Of a DNA stretch of 64,000 bases, positions 8,984 through 21,315 are shown piece by piece. The stretch spans positions 77,332,009 through 77,396,008 of the forward strand of contig NW_022098076.1 of assembly GCF_002288925.2 (NCBI RefSeq). Reading direction: 5' to 3'. The notes under the pieces were generated by a model that ran no database searches, had not been told where the DNA came from, and worked only from the letters and a program-made list of their open reading frames with translations. The DNA is from Delphinapterus leucas (Eukaryota; Chordata; Mammalia; Artiodactyla; Monodontidae). The position numbers and the translations under genes are program-made. The first letter of the stretch is position 1, and every line of letters begins with the position of its first letter.

Positions 8984-11900
8984 ATGCTCAAAGCTGTGAT
9001 CCTGATTGGAGGCCCTCAAAAGGGTGAGGAGCCAGGGGAATTGGGGGAGGAGGTTGGGCTGGAGTGGTCGGTGGGGTGGGGACAGAGGGAGGCAGGAAGC
9101 TGAAATGTGCTTCTTTCTCCTCTCCCAGGGACTCGCTTCAGGCCTTTGTCATTTGAGGTGCCCAAACCACTCTTTCCTGTGGCGGGGGTCCCTATGATCC
9201 AGCACCACATTGAGGCTTGTGCCCAGGTAACCCCATAGGCTCCCCTCTCCCACCTCACTTCCTGCTCATCTCCTTCTTGCTGTATTTCCCCCTTTTCCAA
9301 CCATGACCTTCCCACAGGGACCACCATTTACAAGTGAAAATGTGAATGTCGCCCCCTGGAGTTGTGCAGTACAGCTGCTCTGCTGTCTTCCTCTAACCTA
9401 GTGTCTCCTCTGGCCTCCTGCTCAGATTGCACTCCTATTTATTTTTAAAGCATGGAATGTGAGATCAGGCAAGACTCTTAGAGACAATTTAACACTGCAG
9501 CAGGGGGATCCTTAATGATAGCAAAGCACAGAACTCATACCGTTGCTCATTGTGGAGCTAATTTCTTTATTGCTTTTGGTATTGAGGCAGGCATGGTTTT
9601 ATTTGAATCCAGTCTCTGCCTCCTGTAAGGACTTGAGCAAATTTCCCATCCTTTCTGAGCCTTAGTTTCCTTATTTGTAAAATGGAGGTGATTAGACCTG
9701 CTTTGCGGGGTGGCAAAGCTTGCAATGATGTTTGTAAAGTGCCTTGTCCAGTGTAGGCACCTGATAAATGATATCCTCATCTCAAGCTCAGATTGACACA
9801 TAATAAATATGGGGGAAAATTATGGGTTATTCTTTAACGCAGCTTGGTAGGCAAAATCTTCCCTAGGGTGAGCCCCAATTCAGATGTGAGGGTGCAGGGG
9901 ATAATAGAATAATAAAAGGTTAAAAGGTCAGGGACTGAGACTGCCTCCAACTTCCTCACTGTCCAGAGGAGAAAACGGGCCAGAGTGGGAAAGTGCGTGC
10001 CCAGGGGCCCCATAGCTGAGAATGAAACTGGTCTCTCCAGACTTATGGGCCAGTCCCAGGGATTTCTCCCTCCTATCAGATATTTTTTTCTTCCAACCTC
10101 TTCCCTTGTCCCCAGGTCGCTGGGATGCAGGAGATTCTGCTCATTGGCTTCTACCAACCTGATGAGCCCCTTACCCGGTTCCTAGAAGCTGCCCAGCAGG
10201 AGTTTAATCTTCCGATCAGGTGTCTGTGCACACGTGCTGTATGGGGCTGGGGGGTCAGTGCCTTAAGCCTCTGGTTCTCGGGAGTGGGGTGAGTCAGCAT
10301 TCGCCAGACTTCACCCTCACACGCTAGGAGGGTTCCTATTTGGGCATCTTTGAATCCCTGAGTATATTGCCTTCTCTGTGGGCCTCGGGCAGGTATAAGC
10401 CTGGGAACAAGAGGAGTCAGGTGCCCAGGATCCTGGTATCTGTCTCCTCTGATCTCACTGAGCTGGCCCTGGGGTCCCTGGGGACAGGTACCTGCAAGAA
10501 TTTGCCCCCCTGGGCACAGGGGGTGGTCTCTACCATTTCCGGGACCAAATTCTGGCTGGAGGCCCCGAAGCCTTCTTCGTGCTCAACGCTGACGTCTGCT
10601 CCGACTTCCCCTTGAGCGCTATGTTGGAGGTCCACAGATACCAACCTCACCCTTTCTTGCTCCTTGGCACCACGGTGAGGGGGCCGGGGGGCTGGAGGGT
10701 GCAGAGGGGGTGATCCAGAAAGGTTTCTGGAATGCAGGATGTCAGGGAGGCAGGGGCAGCCCAGGTGGTGGGATCAGGCATCAGATGTGCCTGATACCCC
10801 AGCAGCGGTGGAGGTGGTGGCGGAGACCCCAAGCCCTTTGGCTGCTCAGCAGTAGGGAGCAGGCGAGGAGTGGCGGCAGCTGTCAGTTCTCACCCTTGCT
10901 GAAGCACTGTCCACAGCAGCAGGGATGCGTGCCAGGTGTTATGGGAGAGGGAAAGAAAGAAAGAGAAAACAGACCTTGCTGCCGTGGAGCTGGCAGGTCA
11001 CTGTCTCGGTGTGTCTGTCTTTCAGGCTAACAGGACACAATCCCTCAACTATGGCTGCATCGTGGAGAATCCACAGACGCATGAGGTGAGAGCAGAGAGG
11101 GGGCTGGCTGGGCGCTTGCTCTGTGTATCATCATTCCCACTCCGCCTCTAGAGAATGCTGGAATGCTTTGGGATGGGCCCCAGTCTTCTCAGGCAGGTGG
11201 GGCATACCCTCAGTTCATCCTATATCCCTTCTAGAGAGATCGTTGAGAGTGAAGGGGTAACAGTGGATGAATGATCAGGGTGCTATGAGAGCACAAAAGG
11301 AGGCCCAACCCAGCCTTGTCTGGGTGGGGGAGGGGAGGGCTCCCTGGAGAAGGCAAGGTCTGAGCTGAGTTTTAGATTTGTTTAGATGACGGAGACAGGA
11401 AGGCATTGCAGGTAGAGGGACCAGCATGTGCAAAGGCCAGGAGGCAGGAAACAGCAGGCCTCCAGAATTATGGAGGGAGGCACATAATCAGCAAGGCAGA
11501 GCGTCTCTGTCCTTGTTTGTGAAGCTCCCTGTCCCTGAGTCTGACTGACTTTCATGCACCCCTTTTATTTGTTCAAGCTTTAGTATTAAAAATACATATA
11601 AACACACACACACACACACACACGCATTTTTTTTTTTTTTAAGTTTTGTGCTAGGCACTAGCTAGGTGTGAGGGAAACACAGCCGAACGACAATCCCTGC
11701 TTCTCAGGAACCCTTGGACTAGTGGGAGAGACAGTCAAAAACCAACCATCGTAAATGATACAAGTGCTACTGGTGAGGTGTGGCCAGAGGCCAGGGGTGC
11801 CCGGACCTGAGAAGCCAACTCTGGGGCAGAGTGGACTCATAGAGGAAGTGACAATGCCAGCTGGGTTTTGAAAGCCGAGTTTTCCAGATGAAGAGATGGG

Positions 11901-14728
11901 AAGGGACATTTCCGGCGCAGGCGTGCAATGGCATGGAGCCGTGTTCTGGAAGCTCTGGGAGGTGGGGAGGAGAAAGGCCTGTAGTTCAGATTTATCTTGA
12001 AGGTGAAGGCCAGCCGCAAGATGCGATGCAGTCTGCGTTTTAGGAAGACCACTCCGGCAGCAGGGAGGACCTGGAAGTCAGAGGGTCTTAGGGGGTGATG
12101 GCAGTGGCCTCTCCTCCACTGATCCCAGCCCACTGTGTCCTCAGGTCCTGCACTATGTGGAGAAACCCAGCACTTTTGTCAGTGACATCATCAACTGTGG
12201 CATCTACCTCTTTTCCCCGGAAGCCCTGAAGCCCCTTCGGGATGTCTTCCAGCGTAATCAGCAGGATGGGCAACTGTGAGGCAGGCCCCGTGGCCCTGAG
12301 ACCCCAAGTGCCCCCGGTCGCAGACCGCCCCCCCAGCCTCTGCAGGCTCATCTCCTGAGCCCCCGCTCACCTTCCTTCCCCTTCTCATCTCTGTTTGTCC
12401 TCTCCAGCTGAGCCTCCAAGTCCCTCCCTTCCTAACCTCATTCTGTCCCTCTTCTTATCCATCCCAGTTCCTCTTCTGTCACCGCCTGCCCACTCCCCTT
12501 CTGGTCCATTTCTCTCAAGCCCTGAGTGTCCCAGAGATGCCTTTTAGAACAGACGGCAACACACACAGTTGGGTGCACACAGGCTTGAGTGAGAGACACA
12601 CACACACACAGACAGACACACACACACACACCCTCTCTCTCTCTCTCTCTCTCTCCCTCCCTCCCTCCCTCCCTCTCAGGCTGAGTGCCCCAGAGCCCTG
12701 CTCGCCACAAGCCAAAGTCCAGGGTCATCCTCCTAGGCCTGCAACCTGTTCCTTTCTGTGGATCCCTGCCTTTGCTCCCTCCTCCCCCACCCGTCTCCCC
12801 ATCTCAAGCCTCATTCACTCATCACCATCTTCTCACTCCCACCCATCTCTCTGCTTCTCTCTCCATCTCTCCCGGCCTCTCTGTCTGTTTCTGCTGAGCT
12901 GGCATCTCCACCATCTCTCTCTCTCTTCTCTCTCTTTCTGTGACTGTCTCTGCCCCCACCAGCTGCCTTCCTCTGGGGTGAGTCTGTCTGTGTTTCATTC
13001 CATCCAGTGAGTGAGAGGGAGGGTGACCAGAGGCGGGGTTCAGAGGAGTGGATGGGGTGGGGGAGAATGGGAAAAGGGGGAGAAGCCAGGTCTGGTCGAA
13101 CTCCATCTGGATGTGGGGCAGGATGAGCAGCAGGTCTGTGCCTGGGGACACAGACAGCTCAGGGAGGAGAGGAGGTGATGTGTATGAGGGTGATGGGAGG
13201 GCTTCCTGGGATGTGAGCATCCTTTTGGAACAGATCTGAGCAGACCTGGAGAGGTGGTGGGATTCACTCTCATTCCTATCCCCAGGAGACTGTTGGCCCC
13301 TGGTTGGGCTCAGCTGGGGAACTGATGTCAGCATCCCTTCCTCTGTGCCAGGGAGGACTCGTCAGGCTTGTGGCCTGGGGCAGGTACCATCCGCCTGGAG
13401 CAGGATGTGTTCTCCGCCCTGGCCGGGCAGGGCCAGATCTATGTGCACCTCACTGACGGCATCTGGAGTCAGATCAAGTCTGCAGGGTATGGGAGGGGCC
13501 TCTGATGGGGTGGTTGGGTCACCTGGGGGTTGAGACTTTGGGGTGGTGGGCACAGGCCCTGCTGGCCCCTGAGCCCCTGCACCACTTTCTGGCCCCCAGC
13601 TCAGCCCTCTATGCCTCCCGCCTCTATCTGAGCCAGTACCAGCTCACTCACCCAGAACGCCTGGCCAAGCACACCCCAGGGGGTCCACGGATTCGAGGTA
13701 CCCATCCGGCCCCAATTCCTAACCTTTGCCCCCCAGCCCAGCCCCCTCTCCCCGCTGAGCTGTGACTCCTGACCTTAGACCCAGAGGTGAAGTCTCAGTC
13801 CCTGCCCTCCCTGAACCAGATGTGGTTTGGGGTATTTGCCCCCAGGTCCTCTCTTCTGCTTCTAGGAAACGTTTACATCCACCCAACAGCTAAGGTGGCC
13901 CCGTCTGCTGTGGTAAGTGGTGGCCCAGCCCAGGGGAAGCATGGGTGGGGCAGTGCTCGGAGTAGCGGTCTCTCCACTTTGTCACAGCCTGTCCTATGGC
14001 CTCAAGCCTTATCTGTTTTATGAGGGGATTGGATTGGGGGCCCTCCAAGGCTATGGGTGTGCTCTTCTCCACAGCTGGGCCCCAACGTCTCCATCGGGGA
14101 GGGGGTGACCATGGGCGAGGGTGTGCGGCTCCGAGAGAGCATTGTCCTCCATGGAGCCACACTGCAGGTAGGCACCCGGGCAAACACAGCAGCCGTGGCA
14201 CCCCGAGAGGCCGAGGGGAGGGGTGAGCCCCTTCTCACCCCCTCACCTCACATCGTCCTGTTTGGCAGGAGCACACGTGTGTTCTGCACAGCATCGTGGG
14301 CTGGGGGAGCACCGTAGGGCGCTGGGCCCGCGTGGAGGGTACCCCCAATGACCCCAATCCCAACGACCCCCGAGCCCACATGGACAGTGAGAGCCTATTC
14401 AAGGATGGGAAGCTGCTCCCTGCCATTACCATCCTAGGTATGCTTCCCAGGGCCCTAGGCTGTGAGAAACCTCCACAGGTGATGGCCATGCCCTGTGGGA
14501 GCATGAGGCCAGGGCACAGATGGGCAGGGAGGGATCCCTCCCGGATGGCGGTGGCCCCCAGCTCTTTGCCCCTCGCCCCCCCTCCCCTCCCCACGGCCTC
14601 CCCCTGGTGCCCTTGTCCACACTGCAGGCTGCCGCGTCCGGATCCCTGCCGAGGTGCTCATACTGAACTCGATTGTTCTGCCACACAAGGAGCTGAGCCG
14701 CAGCTTCACCAACCAGATCATCCTCTGA
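8984..14728 (+). CDS. GMPPA: Mannose-1-phosphate guanylyltransferase regulatory subunit alpha
   Basis: Cytosolic partner of GMPPB in GDP-mannose synthesis, known as the feedback-sensing regulatory subunit. Twelve coding exons: 8984-9023, 9129-9226, 10116-10219, 10488-10674, 11026-11085, 12145-12275, 13352-13486, 13600-13697, 13866-13912, 14075-14167, 14269-14437, 14628-14728. Total 1263 nt, 420 residues, equal to the human length. The N-terminal nucleotidyltransferase fold opens with [10 protein letters not shown]. Its phosphate-binding loop is GGPQKGTRFRPL with an inserted PQK relative to the catalytic GG-x-GTR pattern, followed by the [11 protein letters not shown] segment. The C-terminal part is a left-handed beta-helix with hexapeptide repeats ([29 protein letters not shown]). 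A GMPPA-type loop ([12 protein letters not shown]) interrupts the helix, and the protein ends in TNQIIL. Start context is favourable (A at -3). No frame disruption. Confidence 0.96.
9630..9790 (+). repeat. MIR relic
   Basis: GAGCCTTAGTTTCCTTATTTGTAAAATGGAGG and TTGTAAAGTGCC match the MIR core and 3' part. GMPPA intron 2. Confidence 0.75.
11600..11642. repeat. CA microsatellite with adjacent T run
   Basis: About 11 CA units followed by GCA and a 14-base T run. GMPPA intron 5. Confidence 0.9.
12594..12677. repeat. Compound microsatellite (CA)n-(CT)n-(CCCT)n
   Basis: Interrupted CA blocks, then about 10 CT units, then five CCCT units. The CT-rich character continues weakly to about 12960. GMPPA intron 6. 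Confidence 0.92.
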
Positions 14729-14904
14729 GGGGGGCTGCCTGAAGTTCCCCCCAGCTCTGATCCGCTCCCTTTGAGGCTCCTGCCTGCATGGCCAGCCTCT
14801 GTCCAGGAGGGACCGGAGGAAGCCAGCCAGGCTCTTCCTGTGCACGCGCACGTGGGGAGCAACGTGGGTGGCTGGGGGACTGGTGGCCTCCCTCTCCACT
14901 CCCT

Positions 14905-14910
14905 AATAAA
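14905..14910 (+). terminator. GMPPA: GMPPA poly(A) signal AATAAA
   Basis: AATAAA 177 bases after the TGA stop, in the context CTCCCTAATAAACCTGGG, with G/T-rich sequence about 30 bases downstream. Confidence 0.85.
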
Positions 14911-15000
14911 CCTGGGTGAACCTTGGAGCCGGTAAGCACTCCGCTTGTGCCTGGGCTGGGGGGTGAGAGTGGAAGGGGGCAGCTGACTCAGTCCCCCCCC

Positions 15001-15075
15001 CCCACATTAGCATTTAAATTGGAGTCGTTGCTTCAGGTTCATGAATAATGAATCTGGAGCCCTGGTAAATCTCCC
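15001..15075. promoter_or_regulatory. Candidate conserved non-coding element a
   Basis: AT-rich island with TTAGCATTTAAATTGG and CATGAATAATGAAT within GC-rich flanks, starting 90 bases after the GMPPA poly(A) signal. There is no repeat character. Regulatory role is inferred from composition and motif content only. Confidence 0.3.
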
Positions 15076-15689
15076 CCTCCCACTGCCTCAGCCTCTCGCG
15101 CTGCTCTGGAGGAAGGCCCTCAAGGCTCCCAGCCGGCTGGCCCCCGCCTTCACCCCTACCCCGACGCCGCCTTCCTGTTCCTCTTCGCTGGGCCTGGCTC
15201 AGGCTCAGAGTGGAAGGATTCCGAAGGGAAGCGGGGAGGATTTCGCTTGGGCAGTGGGGTGCGGGCTGGGAGCACTGGGCCCGAGGTTGGATCCCCCGGA
15301 GCCGCCCTCGGGTGCTGCCGAGCCCCGGCCCGGCCTGCTTTCTGCTCTGCCAGCTCCATCTGCTCCCAGCCTGGCTTTTGGCGGGGTCGGGGGTTTCTCT
15401 CCCGCCCGAGGCCCGGTATCTGCCTCCTAGTCCCTGGCAGGCAGGGTGGGCCTGAGCTGGTGCCTTTCTCTCCAGAAGCACAGTGGGAGCTACTCCGTTC
15501 TGGGAGGGGAGGGGCCCTGGCCACCTCCCACCACCCTGGCTCTGCTCTTTGGGGGGGTCTCAGTCTTCCTTTCATATTCCTGAAGCCCCAGAGATACCCA
15601 GCCATCTCTAGTGTTTGCCCACGACCCCCGTGTGCCCCTCCCGGTGCCCCCCTTTCCCCAGCTGTGGGTGCGGAGCTTAGTTGCCAGAT

Positions 15690-15745
15690 GAGCGGGTAAT
15701 GATGGTAATCTGCTAATTGAGAGGAATCTAATTACCCGAAGAGAA
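15690..15745. promoter_or_regulatory. Candidate conserved non-coding element b (TAAT cluster)
   Basis: Four TAAT/ATTA words in about 45 bases: GGTAATGATGGTAATC, GCTAATTGAG and TCTAATTACC. This is a dense homeodomain-site cluster with no tandem periodicity, typical of developmental enhancers. Confidence 0.4.
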
Positions 15746-16274
15746 TGGGGGGGGGCAGGGCATGGGTGGGAGGCAGGAGGGGGTCCTGGCAGCAGGCAGG
15801 GGTGGCAGGCAGCAGGGTGCTGGGGCCTGGTTATCAGCACCAGGGTCTGGGACAGAGCCCAGGATTTCAGAGCTTCAGGGCTGGGCTTTTAGGAAGATGC
15901 ACTTTCTCAGGAGCTGGGCTGACGGTGGCCTGGGGATTGGGCTAGGTGTGACCACCCAGCCCCTGGAGGCTCTGCAGGCTGTGTCAGAGCGCGTGTGCAT
16001 GTGAAACAACCGGGGGTTTTAGCGGTCCTGACCTACAACCTGCCTGGACGCAGCCCTTCTGGTTCCCGTTCCTGGTCCCTCCAGTCTCTGCCTCCAGCCC
16101 ACACCTTCCATCACCTCTGTATGGGGTCCGGAGGGGTCTGCAGATGCCTCCTCTGGGCTGGGGTCAACCCCCTGAGGGCAGGGCTGGGAGAGGGGTGGGC
16201 CGCAGGGCCAGGGGCTGGGTCCCTTCCTCTCCTCTCCCCAGTCCTGACCCTTCTGTTCCAAGTGGTTGGCAGAA

Positions 16275-16355
16275 GCCATGGCAGCTTCATCATAAATATG
16301 ATAATTTAATTATTTTCTCAGCAAAACACCGTGAAATCCAATAAGTCTGTGTCAG
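16275..16355. promoter_or_regulatory. Candidate conserved non-coding element c
   Basis: AT-rich block with CATAAATATGATAATTTAATTATT followed by CAAAACACCGTGAAATCC, sharply bounded by GC-rich DNA. It includes a TTTAATTA homeodomain core. Function is inferred. Confidence 0.4.
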
Positions 16356-16821
16356 GCCCTGGCCCCCGGGACCCCCCTCCTGGGCCCAGTGGGGGTGGGG
16401 ACAGGCACTGGACAGGGACAGGGTCAGTGTTTAAAGTGAAGGGGGGCTGGTGAAGCTGAGGTCTCTGTGGAGCCCCCCACCCACCCCACCCCACCCCCGC
16501 CACGCGGAGGGCGTTACTGATGTACGCGTGCTCAGGTGGAGCAGGGTCTAAGGAGAGAAGTTCCGATGCCCCCCACTCCTCTCCAGCCTCGTCTGCCCTG
16601 GGAGGGCCTAGCATCCCTCCACCTCTGAGGCCACAGCCCAGAGCCCAGGATGCGGGAGTACCCTGTCTCCGGAGGGGAGAGGGCAGGGAGCCCCCTTCAC
16701 CACCTCTGGGACCTCACTGGCCCTGTAAGGGTAGGAGGGTGCTGGCCCTTCGAGAACAGAGGGAACTGGGGTGGGAAGTAGGGGATGAGGGGGGAGGGAT
16801 GCGGGGGAGGGGTGCGCTCCT

Positions 16822-16880
16822 GCCATTAGTGCTTTTTTCGGTTTCCATAAAAAGATTATTCTGTAAAATCATCGAGGGGG
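16822..16880. promoter_or_regulatory. Candidate conserved non-coding element d
   Basis: Island with CCATTAGTGC, CCATAAAAAGATTATT and GTAAAATCATCG, low in repeats, inside a GC-rich segment. The HOX-like CCATAAA word is visible. Function is inferred. Confidence 0.35.
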
Positions 16881-18854
16881 AGCGAGCTGGGGGCCGGGGA
16901 GTGGGGGCGGGTCCCTGGCACTGAGCTGGATGGGGTGACAGAGGAGGAGAGCTGGGGACCGACCGGGACTGAGCGTGGAGAGAAATTTGGATGGGCTTCG
17001 GGAGCCAGCTAGGGGGAAGAGGCCGAGCCAAGAACGCAGACTGGGGGCAGGCTGGCCAGGATGGGGCGGGGGGAGTGCCAGGGCCCTCATCTCCCTCCTG
17101 CCTGGGCCTCCTTCCCACCCCCACCCCCATCCCCTCCCCCTGGCACTTAGCAGCCATCATAGGGGAGCAGATTGCAGCCCCTTCCCCCTCTCCGGGAAGC
17201 AGGCACAGCTGGGGCCCTGCCACATCTGCCACATCAGCACGGAGCACAGCTGGGTGTGCCCAGAGCCGCGCTCCCCAAAACACAAAGTTGGGGTGGGGGC
17301 CAAGGAGAGCCCAGACCCCTGAGACAGACGCACTGACACTTCTGCCAACAGACACAGACTCCTTGAGGCGAAGCCACACTCACCACCACACACGCTCCCT
17401 CGTGTGCAGAGACAGGAGAACTGACAAACATGCAATTACTCTGCCCCGCCTGCCGCCCCCACCCCTTCCTCCTCCTTCCCTTCCTTCCCTCCAGGCGCCC
17501 CTCCACCGCCTTGGCCACCTCTGAACCGCTCTCGCCCTCGTCTGGAGGGAGCATGGGCTTCACCCTCCCTAGGCACACGCTTCTGGGAGGCTTGGAGAAC
17601 AGGAGAGCAGCGGGTGGTAAGGGGCATCTGAGTCCGAAGCTTGAGCCTGGGGAAGCCAGTCCCCCGCTCCATGCCCATGCCTCTTCCCACAAAGAAACCC
17701 CTCTGAAGCACTGGTCCTTGCCACCCTGGACGTGATGGGGTCTCCATCCCAGGGCGGACTGGCTGGGCACCCTGGAGTGTGGTCAAGGTCCCCGTGACAC
17801 TCTGTGTTCCACTGGCCGCCTCAAGGAGGTGCTGTATGTCCTGCACGTCCAAGTTCTAGCCAGAGCTCGGCTCTCAGGGCCGGGCCCTGGCACTCCCGTC
17901 CCCAGCAACCTGCAGTACCGTCCACTCAGCAACGCACCCCTCTGCTTAGCTTTGCTACCCCAAAAGGCGCAGGGTATGGGGCCTCCATCGGTGGCGGAAA
18001 AGTCCCCCCTCCTCGGCAGGGGTGATCAGGAGTCCCTTCTCCCCACCTCCACCATCCCGCTTCCCAGGCGATGACCACCTCTGGCCTCTGATTAAATCCT
18101 GCCCCTTGGCAGCCCTCGTTTCTCGCGCTCATCTCCTTGGCCCCGGTGTCTTGCCCTCAACCCTCTCCTCCCTGCCTGCCCCCACCCCCGTGTCCCACGC
18201 CTCGTCCCCGCCCCTGCCCCTCAGAGCTTTAATCCCTGCTGTTGCCGTGCCGCCTTATCTGCTCCCAGCAGCTTTCCCTGCTGCAAAGCCCTCTCCCCCT
18301 CCTTCTCGGGATCTTCTTCCCCCCTCCTTCCTCGGCTCTCTCTGCTCTCTGACCAGCACCCACTGGCCTGTCTCTGCCTCTCAGGCCCCCCATGATGACT
18401 CCTGGCTGACACCAGATCTGCACCCCAGTGCCCTTTTCTCTCTCTCCAGCCTCAGTCCCGAGGTTGCAGCTGCCCACCCAGTCCCACACCGATCTCCTTC
18501 CGCCTCAACACTCGCCCACAGGCCCCACAGACTTGGTCAGTTTCTGACCAGCCAAGATTTTCCATCTTTCTTCCTTCCCTGCCCTCCATCTCCTGGCCCC
18601 CTCCCCCGGTTCTTCCAGCAGCCCCTCAATCTTGGACATGGTCCCCTTCAATCCCAGTAACCCACTGCCTCGGCTTGGGTTGTTGGTGCCTGCCACAGGA
18701 GAGGGCTCAGGGCTGGGCAGGGCTGGGCTGGTCCTTGGACAGGGCAGGGCGTGCAGAGTGCTGGTGGGCAGTGGGGGCAGGGCCTGGTGGCGGGACGCTA
18801 ACCCTCTTCAGTTGCCTCAGATCACGTCCGGGCCTCCCCACCCCCTTCGCTGGA

Positions 18855-18960
18855 ACTCTCATTAACCGCTTCTCCTGCCTCGTCCGCAGCATAAATAACC
18901 CAGATAAATCAGCCGCCGTCCGCCCCCCGCCCCTCGGCCCCCGCACAGCCCGTTTGTCAC
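18855..18960. promoter_or_regulatory. Candidate conserved non-coding element e
   Basis: CTCATTAACCGC and GCATAAATAACCCAGATAAATCAGCCG lie in GC-rich flanks. GATAAAT and ATTAAC words are spaced within 70 bases. Role is inferred. Confidence 0.3.
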
Positions 18961-21254
18961 CGCTGCTTGCTCACCAGCCAGGTCTGGCCCAGTCCCAGCC
19001 TCCGCAGCCCCTATCCGTGTCCCTTCCCGCCCACGTCTGTCCCACGCTGGCTCATGCCTTGGTCCGCAGCAGAGCCAGGCCTGGGACAGGTGTCTGATCT
19101 GGGCAGGGTGGCAAGGGGTGTACTCTGCGAGCAGGGGGAGACGGGGCCCTCCCCCTAGAATGCTATCTAGGAGTTTGGGGGTCATGTCATTTAGGAGTGG
19201 GGCCACCCAGGCTGGGAGTCTAAGGCCCACAAATGGGGGAAAGGGGCAAATGCAGCTCAGCTTGCGGGTCCCTGCTGGAGAAGAGGGAACCCCAGAGCTC
19301 GGGGTGCGGGATGCGCCTTGGAGCCTCCTTGGAGCCCCGCAAGCAGGATCCTGGGAGGTCTCCAGGTCTACCTTTTGGAGCATTTTGCCCAAAGATAACC
19401 TCCGTGCCCCCTACCAGGTGCTCTGAGTCAGAACCCTCCTGCCCTCCCTACCTCTCTGCCCCCCATTCCCGTGCCCTGCCTTGTCAGGCTGTACAGATGG
19501 CACTCTAATCTCTGCCTCTCAGTCCATCCACCATTCTCTCTGTTAGGAAGCCTAGTTCAGCCCCTGGGGGGTGGGTGGAGAATTGGACTGCGAACAAATC
19601 TGGGGAATGGGGACAACTGGTGGGCAGAGGATGCCTGGCTGAGGCTTCACATCCTGACCCTGCACTCCACACTCCCCCCCCCGCCCCCCCCAACCTGCAC
19701 CCACATTCCCACCCCCAGAGTCCTTGGCAGCCCCTCCCCCTTTGCTCACACCAGCTTGGGTCCTGGCTAGCCACACTTGGCCCTGATGCTCACTGCAGGG
19801 GGCAGCTGGTCCCCTGGGAGTGGGTGGGGGAAGCAGGGAAGGGATGGGGGAGCTTGGGCGCAGGGCTGGGCGTGGGGGTGGGGAAGAAACTGGGCTGGGC
19901 CCCAGGGACCAGCTGGGCAATGAGCCGGGGAAGCAGCCGGGAGGCTAAATGAGGGAGATTATCACCCAACTGCAGCCGGGCAGAGAGGGAGGCAGGCAGG
20001 GAAGGGGGGGGAGAGGGAGGGGAGAAAGGACGGGGGCCAGAGGGGAAAGGGGTGTAAGGGGACAGGGTGGGTGATAGAAGAGGCTGGAGGAGTAGGGGGA
20101 AAAGGCCAAGGGATGGGCTGAAAGGACATGGTGGGGGCTCCCACTGAGCACAACCATATTCCTGGGGCCTGGGAGACTGGAGGATGAGGGCTTGGGGACA
20201 ATTGAAGACAGCTCGCTGTAGGGCAGCGGGGGGTGGGGGGCGGAAATGCAGCTAACTGCTGCTCCACTTCCCGCTGGCCTAGAACTCCCCTCACCACCCT
20301 GCCCCTGCCCCGCCCCCCAGTACCGGCTTACCACCCACCTTCATTCCTTCTAGAGGTTGAAGGCTCCCCGACATGCCCTCAGGAGAAAAGAGGGCGTGCT
20401 TCGGGCTCGTGATGGAGGCCAGTATGTTGGGGAGAAAGACCCTGTGATCTCATTGGATGGCAGGACAATTTAGTGACACACTGAGTCCTGGGCGGCAACC
20501 AGTGCTGGGGAGAGCTTGGGGGGCAGTTCCCCGCTTTCCTGGCACAGCCCCAGACTGAAGTAACCTTAAAAAAGCAATTAAATCACCTTTAAAAAAAAAA
20601 AACCCAGTAAAGAAAAATCAATACCAGGAGAAAGGGGAAGAGAGAGGCTGGGGAGGATAAGGAGGTGGGGGAGGAGGTGCTGGAAGGATCTGGTAGTCTA
20701 GCAGGGAGGGGTGAGCGTGGGAGGGGGCTGCCCCTGGGCAGCCGGCAGAGATGGGGACAGTCTGTCATTGCTTGGGGGCTCTGGGTGCCAACCCCTTTCC
20801 CCTCTGGGATGCTGCCAGATGCAGCCCCTGAGACCCCAGGGGTCTCAGCTCCCCAGCTTGGGGGAGACGGCTGGTGGGGAAGCCCAGCCAAGGGGCCGCT
20901 GGAGACAAACCCCAACAGGGTGCCCCAAAGGGCCAGGGTTGGTGGGCGGCTGTGTGTGGGTGGGCTCCGTGCTGGGGTGACCTGTGATGGACGGGGCCTG
21001 ACCCGGCCTTGCAACCAAGGGTGAGCAGAGTGGTTCCCTGCTCCCCAGGGGAGCCATCCCTGGGCCCCTTTCCCAGGCTAGGCAGGGGCTGCGACCGGCA
21101 GGGCAGGCCCGCCGCAGGGGAGAGGTGGCCACTGGGCAGCGGGTGGACCTTGGACTCTAATGGCCAGCAGCTGCTGTTTCCCTCAGATCGATTCCCTTCT
21201 CACTTTTTTTTTCAGCTGCCGGTTCCGCGGCTCGGATCGATGGAGCTGCCTCCC

Positions 21255-21315
21255 CCACCCCTCTGAGCTTCCTCTTCCTGCTGCTCATTAGCGCCCCGAT
21301 TAATCAGCCCCCCAC
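21255..21315. promoter_or_regulatory. Candidate conserved non-coding element f
   Basis: GCTCATTAGCGCCCCGATTAATCAGCC combines an ATTAG word with a palindromic ATTAAT pair (paired-type homeodomain P3-like), about 1.1 kb before the inferred ASIC4 promoter. Confidence 0.35.

Noticed and set aside
18022..18660. 212-residue open frame in the GMPPA-ASIC4 gap
   Set aside because: Pro/Ser/Leu-rich translation of pyrimidine-rich DNA, with no splice partners, no Kozak support and no domain.
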